Positions 10,587 through 22,240 of a stretch of 64,000 bases of DNA are shown in pieces. The position numbers and the translations under genes are program-made. Origin of the DNA: Holothuria scabra (taxonomy: Eukaryota; Echinodermata; Holothuroidea; Aspidochirotida; Holothuriidae); assembly GCA_037179385.1 (NCBI GenBank), contig CM074187.1:48952879-49016878 (forward strand), read 5' to 3'. Position 1 is the first letter of the stretch. Each line of letters begins with the position of its first letter. The notes under the pieces are model-generated. The model was not told the DNA's origin, did not search any database, and worked only from the letters and a program-made list of their open reading frames with translations.

Positions 10587-11849
10587 CAGTGGCGTAGCCA
10601 AGGTGGAGGGGGGGGGGGGGGCATGGGGGCAAGTTGCCCCCGGAAAATATTTTGGGGAAATTTGTGGAATTTGGGGAAATTTCAAGTTGACGAAATGCTT
10701 CCATTTCCTATTTATATAAATTTTTCTCAATATAAGTAATCGTGAAACATTTCTTATGCATAACTCGTTTTTCCATGCAACAAATTTCCCAGATCTCATC
10801 TGCGTCACAGTCACTGCAGCATGAAGCGCACTTGACTGGAGTTCCGCAGAAATGCCCTCTCTGCAGCAGCGTGAATGTTCTCTGGTACACGCGCAGGGTA
10901 TTTTGATCAGTTCAACGTATACTGCGCAACACTGACATGTCATAGGACCGGAGCATAGGATACCATCATCGAGATAGTTCCCTACGTATTGTTGAGGTAA
11001 TGTTATGTTCATCAACTTGATGCACTAATGGATAACACGTTACTAATAAATAGTAACGTAATCATAGCCCCGTGAACGAAATATTCCCTCATTTAATTAT
11101 CACAATTTCCGTTTGTTTTTGTTCCACAACCATTACATTTGTATTCGATTTAAGGCTTTCAGCATTGCATACCAGTAGGCCACAGAGTTTCCAATTTTCC
11201 TTTTTTATATATATTGTGAACAAATTGTCTCCTTAAAAGATTTCAGGATAAGAAAAATATGGCACTCTAAGCATGCAGGAATGAGGCACATGGAGTGTCA
11301 TTTCCTGCAACCTTAGGGGTATTTTTAGCGAAATTTCCCCTGGCGGGTAGCTCCGCGCGAACCGATGGTCGCGCTCCGCGTATCACTCTCACCTGTCACT
11401 AAAGTTGACAACGCCCTGAGTTAGATTAGGTTGATCGAGGTTAAACAGCCCAGTTTCGAACCTATTGGTTGACAGCGCCCTGTGTTAAGTTTAAGCATTT
11501 AATGGCCTCTCATGCTACAAGCCATCGGGCAGATTATAGACTGATCTTACTCAGTGTTTAACCATGGATGGAGCTAAAAACAAAAGCTTACCGTTGTCTA
11601 TATAGGCGGGATTACGGGGGGGGGGGGGCTCGGGGGCACTTGCCCCTCCCCCACTTTTTTTCCAGAACTTAGTCTTTGACGTCTTAGTCTGGTTGCTTTT
11701 GCTACAGAAATACAAACTGGAACTGACATAGCTTCGCGAGTGATACTTAATTAACGATTAAGTTGTATACTGTTTAAACAGGTCATTATACTGCATTGAA
11801 AACTAAATAAAAACAATATTCTTCCAATAATTGTCTCAACGCTGTTTTT

Positions 11850-12620
11850 TTTTTTTTTTCGACACGCTTCGCGCGCACCCTTTTTAAACATTTCAGGATT
11901 CGGGGTTAAAGAACACCTCTTCCATTGTCACTGAAACTTATCACCAATGCCCGGGCCGCACAGAGCTGAACCTCTAGCGTAACTAGTTAGAGGGGGAAGC
12001 AGGGAGGCGGTCGTCTTCTGGTCCCCTTCTCTGACCAAGTGCCTCCACGCTTTCTGAAAGGGTGCAGATCTTATTTGACCCTAATCTGGGGCTCCTCTCT
12101 TCTCCAGCTGAAGTGAAAAGGGGCCCACCCTTTCTCTAATTTCCATTAATTTCTTTATGAGATGTCTCAAAAGTCCATTTCTCGACGTGTTCTACACGTC
12201 CCATCACAGATAAGACCTGTTTAAAAATCTCATGAAAAGGACCCTAGAGGAAACCAACGGTACGTTTTTGCTTAGAATAGAAATATCCCCAGGGATAACC
12301 TTTTTAATATTCAGCTGTAGTGAAAAGGAACCACACTTTGTCTAATTTTATTTCAATTTCATAACAGAGATGAAGTAAAAGTTCATTCTTTTGGCGCGCT
12401 CAGCGCGCCCATTTACAGGTGACGGCTCTGTGAAAATCAACTGAAAAAGGCTACATAGGAAACCAGAGTATGTTTGTGCTTCAGTAAGAATGTCTTGAGG
12501 GGGCAACCGTTATTCAGCTAAAGTAAAAAGTGGCCTATCCTTCCCCTAATTTTCATTTAGTTTCATTACTGATATGTCTCAAACGTTAAATTTTTCGGCA
12601 CGCTTTGCGCGCCCTATCAT
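11850..12620 (+). repeat. Internal modules with GCGC dyads
   Basis: Four diverged modules (dyads near 11,865, 12,185, 12,395 and 12,598) share a frame: dyad, CATCACA-like stretch, GAAAA.G.CC.....GGAAACC, AGCTGTAGTGAAAAG and CCTTTCTCTAATTT. They are tandem and non-coding. Confidence 0.5.
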
Positions 12621-12904
12621 ATACAACGGCTGAATTCACATCACAAGAAAAGCCCCCTAGCTTTAGTTCTGAAAACTCGATCTGGGGCACCAAGGAGGAA
12701 GCCATCGAAGAACCTCAATTTTATGTAATCCATTCTCCCTCCCCGCACTCTCTGCATTATCGATTCCAACCGACTTTAATCATACGGGGTAAGGATGTAA
12801 TTAAAAAAGTCAAATTGTGATATTTGTGGTCTGTTAAGTGCCCATCTTATGTAATTTAAAGTTGAAGATAAAATGCATCATTTTAATGCCTACAATTTCG
12901 TCAA

Positions 12905-13030
12905 TACCAATGGAGCTTCCGGGGGCCTAGCCCCGACCCCCATCGGGGCTTTGCCCCTGGACTCCACCAGGGGCCCTAAGGCGGGCCCCTGGACCCCACG
13001 CCGTTAGGGGGAGCGCCTCGCGGCACTTTC
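12905..13030. repeat. GC-rich foldback block in nested hAT
   Basis: Strikingly GC-rich against an AT-rich background. It is made of self-complementary runs such as GGGGCCTAGCCCC, CCCCATCGGGGCTTTGCCCC and CCAGGGGCCCTAAGGCGGGCCCCTGG. It lies just inside the right end of the nested element and could form stable hairpins. Confidence 0.6.
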
Positions 13031-13479
13031 GGCGCCGTTTGTTAATCTGTCCAATGTTGCCCCCCACTTTCAGAGATCAAATCCCGCCCTGGTTGTCTAG
13101 ACATAATAATCCTGCAAACCTGGACAAACTTATGTGTTACCTTATCTTTAAAGGCCTGGTTCGGAAAAGTAATCTATTAAATCTGTTCGGAAAATTAATC
13201 TTATTAATCACTGGGGATGGGGTGACAACGGGCCCATGATGACATTGTCTTAATCCTATGTATATAGTTGTCATGTTCAGGATTTTGTAGGTGATGTATT
13301 AACTTAGGTAACAGTTATCTTGTGGTTGTCATAAATTTACGTATTTTGTATGCAACTTGACCTTGAAAATATACTGGAACTGAAAATATACTGAAACTGA
13401 AACTGAAAAAATTTGGGGAAATTTTCGAGCTTTGCCCCCCTGGAAAATATCCTAGCTACGCCATTGCACTCAATTCCAC

Positions 13480-13880
13480 TTAAAGGTCATGTGACATGAA
13501 TATGATAAAATTGGGTACTCAATTGAAAAAAACGCTAAAAACAAGAAAATCGCCGCAGTTCCCATCAAATTCCATCGAAAACTGATCATTTTACAGGGCA
13601 ATTCCTGATTTGCACTTAATCATTAATAAATATGAGCTCAATATGCAAATATTGTGATGTCATGAGGGGGATGTGCCATATATGGCCAATTTATTCTTTG
13701 TTTTTACAATCTTCATTTCAAGGACAGTTGTAACATTAGTTTGTCCTAAGGAGTAAGGGTTCTATTTTGGAAATTTAAATTGTGTCACTGAAAATCACCA
13801 GTATCAATTACCAAACCATAAACTATTTGATGAAGAGATACCGGTAATTAAAATAAAGTTTAGAAAAGAAATGTCAACAC
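13480..13880 (+). repeat. Interspersed repeat family B, copy 2
   Basis: See the copy at 6,095 for shared blocks. This one begins right after the outer hAT-like element, so the hAT may have inserted at or near its left edge. Confidence 0.5.
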
Positions 13881-15640
13881 CGTGAAAGACTCCACATCAT
13901 TACTTTTGCATAAGCAACAAGTTGCTTTAGAAATGTTCAAACTTTGAAGAGGTATATCTTGAGAACCGTAAAAGATGCCACCATAGTTCTAACTGATTTT
14001 AAATTAGAAAAGATCACTCCAGTTAATTGCCAAGTGAAGTCTGGGCATTTTGCTGACATGTAACACTACCTTGAAGTGGATTATACTTGCACGTGTATCA
14101 TAATTGTTGCTACCAGAAAGTAGCGTACAAAATAAAGGGGTCTGTCCCCATCACCTCTGGAAGTAATGGAGATATCATTCTGAAGTTGTCTAACCCAACA
14201 ACAGAAACACACCCCCTGTTCTCCGTCATGCGTTTTCAAATACAGGTCATTAAAATAGCACCGGTTAACATCTCAGCCGTAGTGAAAAAGGAAAGACTTC
14301 CCCCAGCCGGGGATATTTTATTGAGACGTGGCTACAAATCTCAACATTAATTTTCCAGCAAACGTATGCTATGTATGGTTTGGGTAAATGTGCCCATACT
14401 TTCAGGCAGTGCTCCTCTCAGATGTGAATGGTCCCGTCAATTTATGCTTCTCTGAAAATGTATTACACGTGCCTAATCCCTGTTGAAGCTATCCGAAGTG
14501 ATGATTTGAAACTGAGACAAGTCATGCTGCCTGTGTTGGGAATCGGATATAGTCAAAGTCCTTTAAATCTCATATGGGCATAGCCTATATGAAAAAGGTG
14601 TGTACAAAATATATGTTGGTAAAAAACTTAACCATCACTGGGCACATGAGTGAAAATGCTGAAATTGGGTAGAGGGTGCCCAAATTGATAACCATGGGTT
14701 TACTAAGGGATAACCTACCCATCCATCTATGTGGAAACCAGCCTCCCGGTAAACCCTTTAGGCCTTATTATATAACATTTAGTTGTGGGTAACTTTGCAT
14801 TTCAGTATTTACACTTAAAGGGCAAGAGCAGTCATCCCAAATTGAAGAAGTGTAGTAGACTGTCCAGTTTCACGATTGGCTTTTGGGAGTCATGTGACAA
14901 TGTTTTTTCTCTTCAAATGTGAAATTTACAAAGAAATAACTACTTGGTTTACCTTCAAAGTGCAAAAGTTAAGTCATAATATGTAACGAAGGATACTTTG
15001 AAGTGAAATATTACAACAATTGTGTTATTCAGTTTTTTTTTTCTCAAAAATGAGTTTGGGAAGACTGCTCTTTACCTTTATTAAACCATATGCTGGAATG
15101 TTGACGGTGCTTTCACCCCACCTGTTTTGCAGCGTGCTAGAGTGTATCAAAAATGAAGAGACGTAATAGGATACATGTTGATAATTCATTTCATTCGTTT
15201 ACCCACTTTCCCTTCATAAAATCACGTGAAGTCAACCCATTCACAAATTCATGGTATTTTATCTAATTAATGTAACAACATGCATTTAATCCTTTCACCG
15301 CGGATCGTCTAAGCCATTTCCAAGTTGGTTGTCAAATCGCTTCTGAAAATTAGGAAGATAAGAAAATGCATCAACGTAAGAATACGCTTCACACAGATCT
15401 TACTACTTTAAAGGAAACATTGGGTTTGTTTTACGAGGAGATTTCATCCTTTCAAAACCAATATTTTTAGCAAAGAGTGATAAATAATTAAGAATAAGGC
15501 AATATGGTAGCCTTCTTTTCACGAAATAAGTTTTCCTCAGATAGAAATTCAGTTGCTTATTGCTGTAGAATAATTTGTTCAACCAAACTTTTAACATTGC
15601 AACTTCCATAACTCCTCTTGTGCATAATATTTTGAGGAGG
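13881..15640. other. Unassigned left flank of the array
   Basis: The only longish plus-strand frame (14,087-14,350, 87 residues, including LSNPTTETHPLFSVMRF) is unrecognised and has no splice context. A weak repeat at 14,885-14,960 matches 5,665-5,775. A minus-strand frame at 15,403-15,723 runs across the array boundary and is not credible. The sequence becomes repetitive abruptly at 15,641. Confidence 0.3.
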
Positions 15641-16115
15641 TTAAGGGAGCACACCACCATTAATTTCTCCATTGACTTACACACTATTTTGCCTTCGTTA
15701 AATGCCCCCCGCAGCCCAGTCAAAGTTCACACCCCACTAAAGCTACCCCTCACATGAAAGCCAGTGAGTTGGCCAATCATGGCATCACAAATTCACCATA
15801 GCATGACCGTTTAGATTTTGAGATAAAAGGGGATGAAGTTTTGGGTCTGTACACCCTACCCTATTAATCCGCAGGTGACGGAAAAAACGTCTTTTTCACA
15901 CCAAATTTTTAAACAGTCTAAATCACCTTCAATTCTTCCCAATTTGGCAACAGTCACACATTTACACGTCCTCTTTCGTATCCAAAACAAACCAACCACA
16001 TCTGATTAGTTTAACTTGAGCAATTCACGCTTAGAGAGGACCTAAAACTGACGGTGTACTTTGGAACTACTTTTCCCGGCAAGGCCGTTCTGCTAATGGT
16101 GGTGTGCTCCCTTAA
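15641..16115 (+). mobile_element. Array MITE copy 1
   Basis: 475 bp including TTAA at both ends. Terminal inverted repeats are GGGAGCACACCACCATTA, perfect over 18 bp beyond TTAA. Internally non-coding. Its left flank is unique DNA, so it marks the array's left boundary. A TTAA duplication suggests a piggyBac-like mobiliser, but piggyBac termini normally begin CCC, not GGG. Confidence 0.85.
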
Positions 16116-18703
16116 GGGAATGTGAAATTTGGATTTGCTCTTCCAAACTTTTTAGACTCATTTTCAAACACATTTCTAGCTCAAAGTATGTCACAGTTTA
16201 ACTTTTCATTGCTTCTATATAGACTTCAGCACACCCAACTTGATGCTGGACATAGGGTCTTTTCTGTGCATTAACAGCTACACCCGGGTGTGTGAGAATC
16301 TCAACATACCTCCTCACACTGGATCACTTGCAAAGCAATTTGTTGCACTGATTTTGATTTCCTACTTAAGTTTTCTATTGCTGTGAAGCTGTGAAGCATT
16401 TTCTTTGCAAAAATTTGAAAGGTTAATATTCAGGCATGCCTTTATTCAGTCGCTGTGGTGATGCAGTCCATCCAACCATCAGGTCATATAGCACTCAATT
16501 CAAGTCTGGAAGGATAAAAAAGCAAAAGGGAAATGAAATCATTAATCTGATCAACAATTTTTAAGCTTTCTGACTTTATACCCATAGAGGAGATTTAGAA
16601 GGTGTCTTTTTGTTACATTATAGGAAAAATACTCACCATTCAGGCTGTTTCTGGAGAACTAAAAGGCTCATAAATTCAGGAGTGGAAAAATGAGGGCGCT
16701 ATTCAAAACATCTGCTTTTGGCAGATTTTGGTCCTGGCCCATCCCCAAACAACTTTTAACAGGGTATTTGTAGAAGGAAAAATTCTCTTACAATTATCTG
16801 AACTACAGAAATGATTAAGCTATCATTATCTTAAACTGAAACATCAGTGACAAACTAGTAACTCTGGAGGAAATAATCTGAAAAGTAAGATAACTTGTAA
16901 AGTTTTTTGCTGAGGTCTCTGTAATGTTAATTCACTCAATGGCAGTCCTATGAAGTTTGTAAGGGTGCTCCTAATTATGTTAAGAGGTTATACAAACCTT
17001 CTATCCCAGCTTGGCTGGGTAGTTTTGTTCCAGAATAAATAGATTACTTATATCTTGCTTTGCTAAAAATGTGAAAACTTCAGAACTTTTCAACAATTCA
17101 CACAACCAATGAAAGTAACTGCCTTTCAGACTTTGAGGTACAGTACCCTACTAACCAAGTCATAGGTATAATGAAAGCTAGTGCAGATATGCCACAACAT
17201 TAAATGGTAGACATTTATTGCGCTCATACATGTAGGTTGCTACTCTGCAGTCAGCAAACAATGTGGGTTAGGGAGAAAAGCACAACTACACTTCTATTAA
17301 TTTGAACCGTTTAGAGAATCCCTACAAAATTGTCACTCACATTAACTTATCTCCTTGATGACATTCATACAGTACTATACCAATGGCTGGAAACTTCAAT
17401 TTTATAGTCCTTGTAGAATGTGCAGCAAGAGATCCCCCACTCACAAATACCTACAGATACTTCAAATTACAAATCTCAAAGAAGAATACTAGGCATTATC
17501 CTTGACTCCTTCAAGGCATGCCAGTGGTAGGCCGGTCTGAATTACATCTGCTGGACTTCCTTACCTCAGTGTATTTAACTTAAGTATTTTTTTCCAGCAA
17601 TAACTATAGGCCTACAACATTTGGAAAATGCCCTGACTAAAGTCATGAAAAAATTTACAGACATACATTTAAAAGGCTGCATGCATGATTCAGTCTCCAC
17701 AAGGTGACTTCATCTATACTAAGGGCAGTTAGTTGATTCGCCTGGTTTGTGTTGCAAAAGAAAGTAGAACATCTTCTGTCTTCTCCAGTAGCTACCACAG
17801 AAAGCTGCAATTTGAAAGTGAACAGTTGAAATTAATGTGTGAAATACTCTTCTTGCATATCTGCTACCAAACAAGTATACCTCCAATCCAATTGGAGTTA
17901 ACAACAGTGTGACTGGCTTAATTTTTAGAACGAACAGCATTTTGAAATAGAGATCAAGCCCCAGCCAAATGGAGACTTGAAAAATATTATTTGATTGACA
18001 GCACTGTGTGTGTGTGTGGGGGGGTGGGGGACTGGTTTTGAGGGGTGGGGATATGCCACCATGCTTTGAACAAAACTGTTCAAGCTGGTGGCCTCCATTA
18101 ACCTCAAAATCCAGGCTACTGCTTTCTCTCCTTGCACGTAGTACAAACTAGGCCTAGGCCTATGTGTTTCAGTCTGGGCCTACGTTAAATGCAAAACAAC
18201 CGTGTGTGACGTTTTAAACAATCTATTTACCTTTGTACATGTGTGACTCGTAGAAATAACCCCCTACAACAAGCTAGACCATTGTTCTTGACTCGAAAAT
18301 GCTATCATATCAACTTCTAGGGACAAAGTGCACACACTTATGGCATGTGTTGACTAACGTTAATCACCAAGCAGCTGTTCGCGGAACTAGCTACTGTTTA
18401 TCTGGGGTGCCTGGGGAACCTGGGGGCTATGGTGGTGTAGAATGACCACTGGAACATTCAACTAATCTTCATTATTCATTTGCTTCCAAAAAATATCATA
18501 AAATAGACTGCAATTGTGCACTCTTTCCAAAAATCTCAATTAGGGTACTATTTTTTACCAAAAATTGCAATTTTGACATAAAAATCGTTCAAGCATGAAA
18601 TTCTGAGACGTCTCCTCAGAATCATGATTAGGACCCTAAAACAAGTCATTTAAGTCTAAATTAGGTGTCTTTATGTCAAAAATGAAGAAAATCAATTTCT
18701 CTC
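16116..18703 (+). repeat. Array spacer 1 (2,588 bp)
   Basis: It starts GGGAATGTGAAATTTGG and ends AAAATCAATTTCTCTC. It contains a (TG)n run followed by G7-T-G5 near 18,005-18,028, a GGCCTAGGCC block near 18,150 and scattered AATAAA. On the minus strand there are donor-like motifs (AATG|GTGAGTA near 16,638 and GAG|GTAAGG near 17,566), but no exon with coding character was found between them. If transcribed, it would more likely be a long non-coding RNA. Confidence 0.85.
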
Positions 18704-19178
18704 TTAAGGGAGCACACCACCATTAATTTCTCCATTGACTTACACACTATTTTGCCTTCGTTAAATGCCCCCCGCAGCCCAGTCAAAGTTCACACCCCAC
18801 TAAAGCTACCCCTCACATGAAAGCCAGTGAGTTGGCCAATCATGGCATCACAAATTCACCATAGCATGACCGTTTAGATTTTGAGATAAAAGGGGATGAA
18901 GTTTTGGGTCTGTACACCCTACCCTATTAATCCGCAGGTGACGGAAAAAACGTCTTTTTCACACCAAATTTTTAAACAGTCTAAATCACCTTCAATTCTT
19001 CCCAATTTGGCAACAGTCACACATTTACACGTCCTCTTTCGTATCCAAAACAAACCAACCACATCTGATTAGTTTAACTTGAGCAATTCACGCTTAGAGA
19101 GGACCTAAAACTGACGGTGTACTTTGGAACTACTTTTCCCGGCAAGGCCGTTCTGCTAATGGTGGTGTGCTCCCTTAA
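18704..19178 (+). mobile_element. Array MITE copy 2
   Basis: 475 bp, indistinguishable by eye from copy 1. Left neighbour is now the spacer end TTTCTCTC. Confidence 0.85.
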
Positions 19179-21765
19179 GGGAATGTGAAATTTGGATTTG
19201 CTCTTCCAAACTTTTTAGACTCATTTTCAAACACATTTCTAGCTCAAAGTATGTCACAGTTTAACTTTTCATTGCTTCTATATAGACTTCAGCACACCCA
19301 ACTTGATGCTGGACATAGGGTCTTTTCTGTGCATTAACAGCTACACCCGGGTGTGTGAGAATCTCAACATACCTCCTCACACTGGATCACTTGCAAAGCA
19401 ATTTGTTGCACTGATTTTGATTTCCTACTTAAGTTTTCTATTGCTGTGAAGCTGTGAAGCATTTTCTTTGCAAAAATTTGAAAGGTTAATATTCAGGCAT
19501 GCCTTTATTCAGTCGCTGTGGTGATGCAGTCCATCCAACCATCAGGTCATATAGCACTCAATTCAAGTCTGGAAGGATAAAAAAGCAAAAGGGAAATGAA
19601 ATCATTAATCTGATCAACAATTTTTAAGCTTTCTGACTTTATACCCATAGAGGAGATTTAGAAGGTGTCTTTTTGTTACATTATAGGAAAAATACTCACC
19701 ATTCAGGCTGTTTCTGGAGAACTAAAAGGCTCATAAATTCAGGAGTGGAAAAATGAGGGCGCTATTCAAAACATCTGCTTTTGGCAGATTTTGGTCCTGG
19801 CCCATCCCCAAACAACTTTTAACAGGGTATTTGTAGAAGGAAAAATTCTCTTACAATTATCTGAACTACAGAAATGATTAAGCTATCATTATCTTAAACT
19901 GAAACATCAGTGACAAACTAGTAACTCTGGAGGAAATAATCTGAAAAGTAAGATAACTTGTAAAGTTTTTTGCTGAGGTCTCTGTAATGTTAATTCACTC
20001 AATGGCAGTCCTATGAAGTTTGTAAGGGTGCTCCTAATTATGTTAAGAGGTTATACAAACCTTCTATCCCAGCTTGGCTGGGTAGTTTTGTTCCAGAATA
20101 AATAGATTACTTATATCTTGCTTTGCTAAAAATGTGAAAACTTCAGAACTTTTCAACAATTCACACAACCAATGAAAGTAACTGCCTTTCAGACTTTGAG
20201 GTACAGTACCCTACTAACCAAGTCATAGGTATAATGAAAGCTAGTGCAGATATGCCACAACATTAAATGGTAGACATTTATTGCGCTCATACATGTAGGT
20301 TGCTACTCTGCAGTCAGCAAACAATGTGGGTTAGGGAGAAAAGCACAACTACACTTCTATTAATTTGAACCGTTTAGAGAATCCCTACAAAATTGTCACT
20401 CACATTAACTTATCTCCTTGATGACATTCATACAGTACTATACCAATGGCTGGAAACTTCAATTTTATAGTCCTTGTAGAATGTGCAGCAAGAGATCCCC
20501 CACTCACAAATACCTACAGATACTTCAAATTACAAATCTCAAAGAAGAATACTAGGCATTATCCTTGACTCCTTCAAGGCATGCCAGTGGTAGGCCGGTC
20601 TGAATTACATCTGCTGGACTTCCTTACCTCAGTGTATTTAACTTAAGTATTTTTTCCAGCAATAACTATAGGCCTACAACATTTGGAAAATGCCCTGACT
20701 AAAGTCATGAAAAAATTTACAGACATACATTTAAAAGGCTGCATGCATGATTCAGTCTCCACAAGGTGACTTCATCTATACTAAGGGCAGTTAGTTGATT
20801 CGCCTGGTTTGTGTTGCAAAAGAAAGTAGAACATCTTCTGTCTTCTCCAGTAGCTACCACAGAAAGCTGCAATTTGAAAGTGAACAGTTGAAATTAATGT
20901 GTGAAATACTCTTCTTGCATATCTGCTACCAAACAAGTATACCTCCAATCCAATTGGAGTTAACAACAGTGTGACTGGCTTAATTTTTAGAACGAACAGC
21001 ATTTTGAAATAGAGATCAAGCCCCAGCCAAATGGAGACTTGAAAAATATTATTTGATTGACAGCACTGTGTGTGTGTGTGGGGGGGTGGGGGACTGGTTT
21101 TGAGGGGTGGGGATATGCCACCATGCTTTGAACAAAACTGTTCAAGCTGGTGGCCTCCATTAACCTCAAAATCCAGGCTACTGCTTTCTCTCCTTGCACG
21201 TAGTACAAACTAGGCCTAGGCCTATGTGTTTCAGTCTGGGCCTACGTTAAATGCAAAACAACCGTGTGTGACGTTTTAAACAATCTATTTACCTTTGTAC
21301 ATGTGTGACTCGTAGAAATAACCCCCTACAACAAGCTAGACCATTGTTCTTGACTCGAAAATGCTATCATATCAACTTCTAGGGACAAAGTGCACACACT
21401 TATGGCATGTGTTGACTAACGTTAATCACCAAGCAGCTGTTCGCGGAACTAGCTACTGTTTATCTGGGGTGCCTGGGGAACCTGGGGGCTATGGTGGTGT
21501 AGAATGACCACTGGAACATTCAACTAATCTTCATTATTCATTTGCTTCCAAAAAATATCATAAAATAGACTGCAATTGTGCACTCTTTCCAAAAATCTCA
21601 ATTAGGGTACTATTTTTTACCAAAAATTGCAATTTTGACATAAAAATCGTTCAAGCATGAAATTCTGAGACGTCTCCTCAGAATCATGATTAGGACCCTA
21701 AAACAAGTCATTTAAGTCTAAATTAGGTGTCTTTATGTCAAAAATGAAGAAAATCAATTTCTCTC
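19179..21765 (+). repeat. Array spacer 2 (2,587 bp)
   Basis: Differs from spacer 1 by one T fewer in the T-run before CCAGC (near 20,650). Confidence 0.85.
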
Positions 21766-22240
21766 TTAAGGGAGCACACCACCATTAATTTCTCCATTGA
21801 CTTACACACTATTTTGCCTTCGTTAAATGCCCCCCGCAGCCCAGTCAAAGTTCACACCCCACTAAAGCTACCCCTCACATGAAAGCCAGTGAGTTGGCCA
21901 ATCATGGCATCACAAATTCACCATAGCATGACCGTTTAGATTTTGAGATAAAAGGGGATGAAGTTTTGGGTCTGTACACCCTACCCTATTAATCCGCAGG
22001 TGACGGAAAAAACGTCTTTTTCACACCAAATTTTTAAACAGTCTAAATCACCTTCAATTCTTCCCAATTTGGCAACAGTCACACATTTACACGTCCTCTT
22101 TCGTATCCAAAACAAACCAACCACATCTGATTAGTTTAACTTGAGCAATTCACGCTTAGAGAGGACCTAAAACTGACGGTGTACTTTGGAACTACTTTTC
22201 CCGGCAAGGCCGTTCTGCTAATGGTGGTGTGCTCCCTTAA
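21766..22240 (+). mobile_element. Array MITE copy 3
   Basis: 475 bp with intact TTAA-flanked termini. Confidence 0.85.

Larger units (their letters stand above)
11601..13091. mobile_element. Nested hAT-like element (1,491 bp)
   Basis: Inserted in the outer element and flanked by the exact octamer GTTGTCTA (11,593-11,600 and 13,092-13,099). Ends are TATAGGCGGGATTA and, in reverse complement, CAGGGCGGGATTT. It again has a long G-run followed by GGGGGCACTTGCCCC. The interior is built of roughly 200-300-bp modules, each with a GC-rich dyad (CACGCTTCGCGCGC, GGCGCGCTCAGCGCGCC, GGCACGCTTTGCGCGCC). No transposase was found. Nesting shows it is younger than the outer copy. Confidence 0.78.
10587..13466. 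mobile_element. Outer hAT-like non-autonomous element (2,880 bp with nested insert)
   Basis: Its ends are CAGTGGCGTAGC and, in reverse complement, CAATGGCGTAGC. Behind each lies a G-run then a C-run (GGGGGCAAGTTGCCCCC on the left, TTTGCCCCCC on the right) and GGAAAATAT plus TTTGGGGAAATT blocks. The exact octamer CACTCAAT flanks it. CAGNGGCG termini with an 8-bp duplication fit hAT elements. Subtracting the nested insertion and its duplication leaves about 1.4 kb, too small for a transposase, and none was recognised. A cysteine-rich open frame at 10,890-10,708 (minus) lies in its left arm. Confidence 0.8.
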
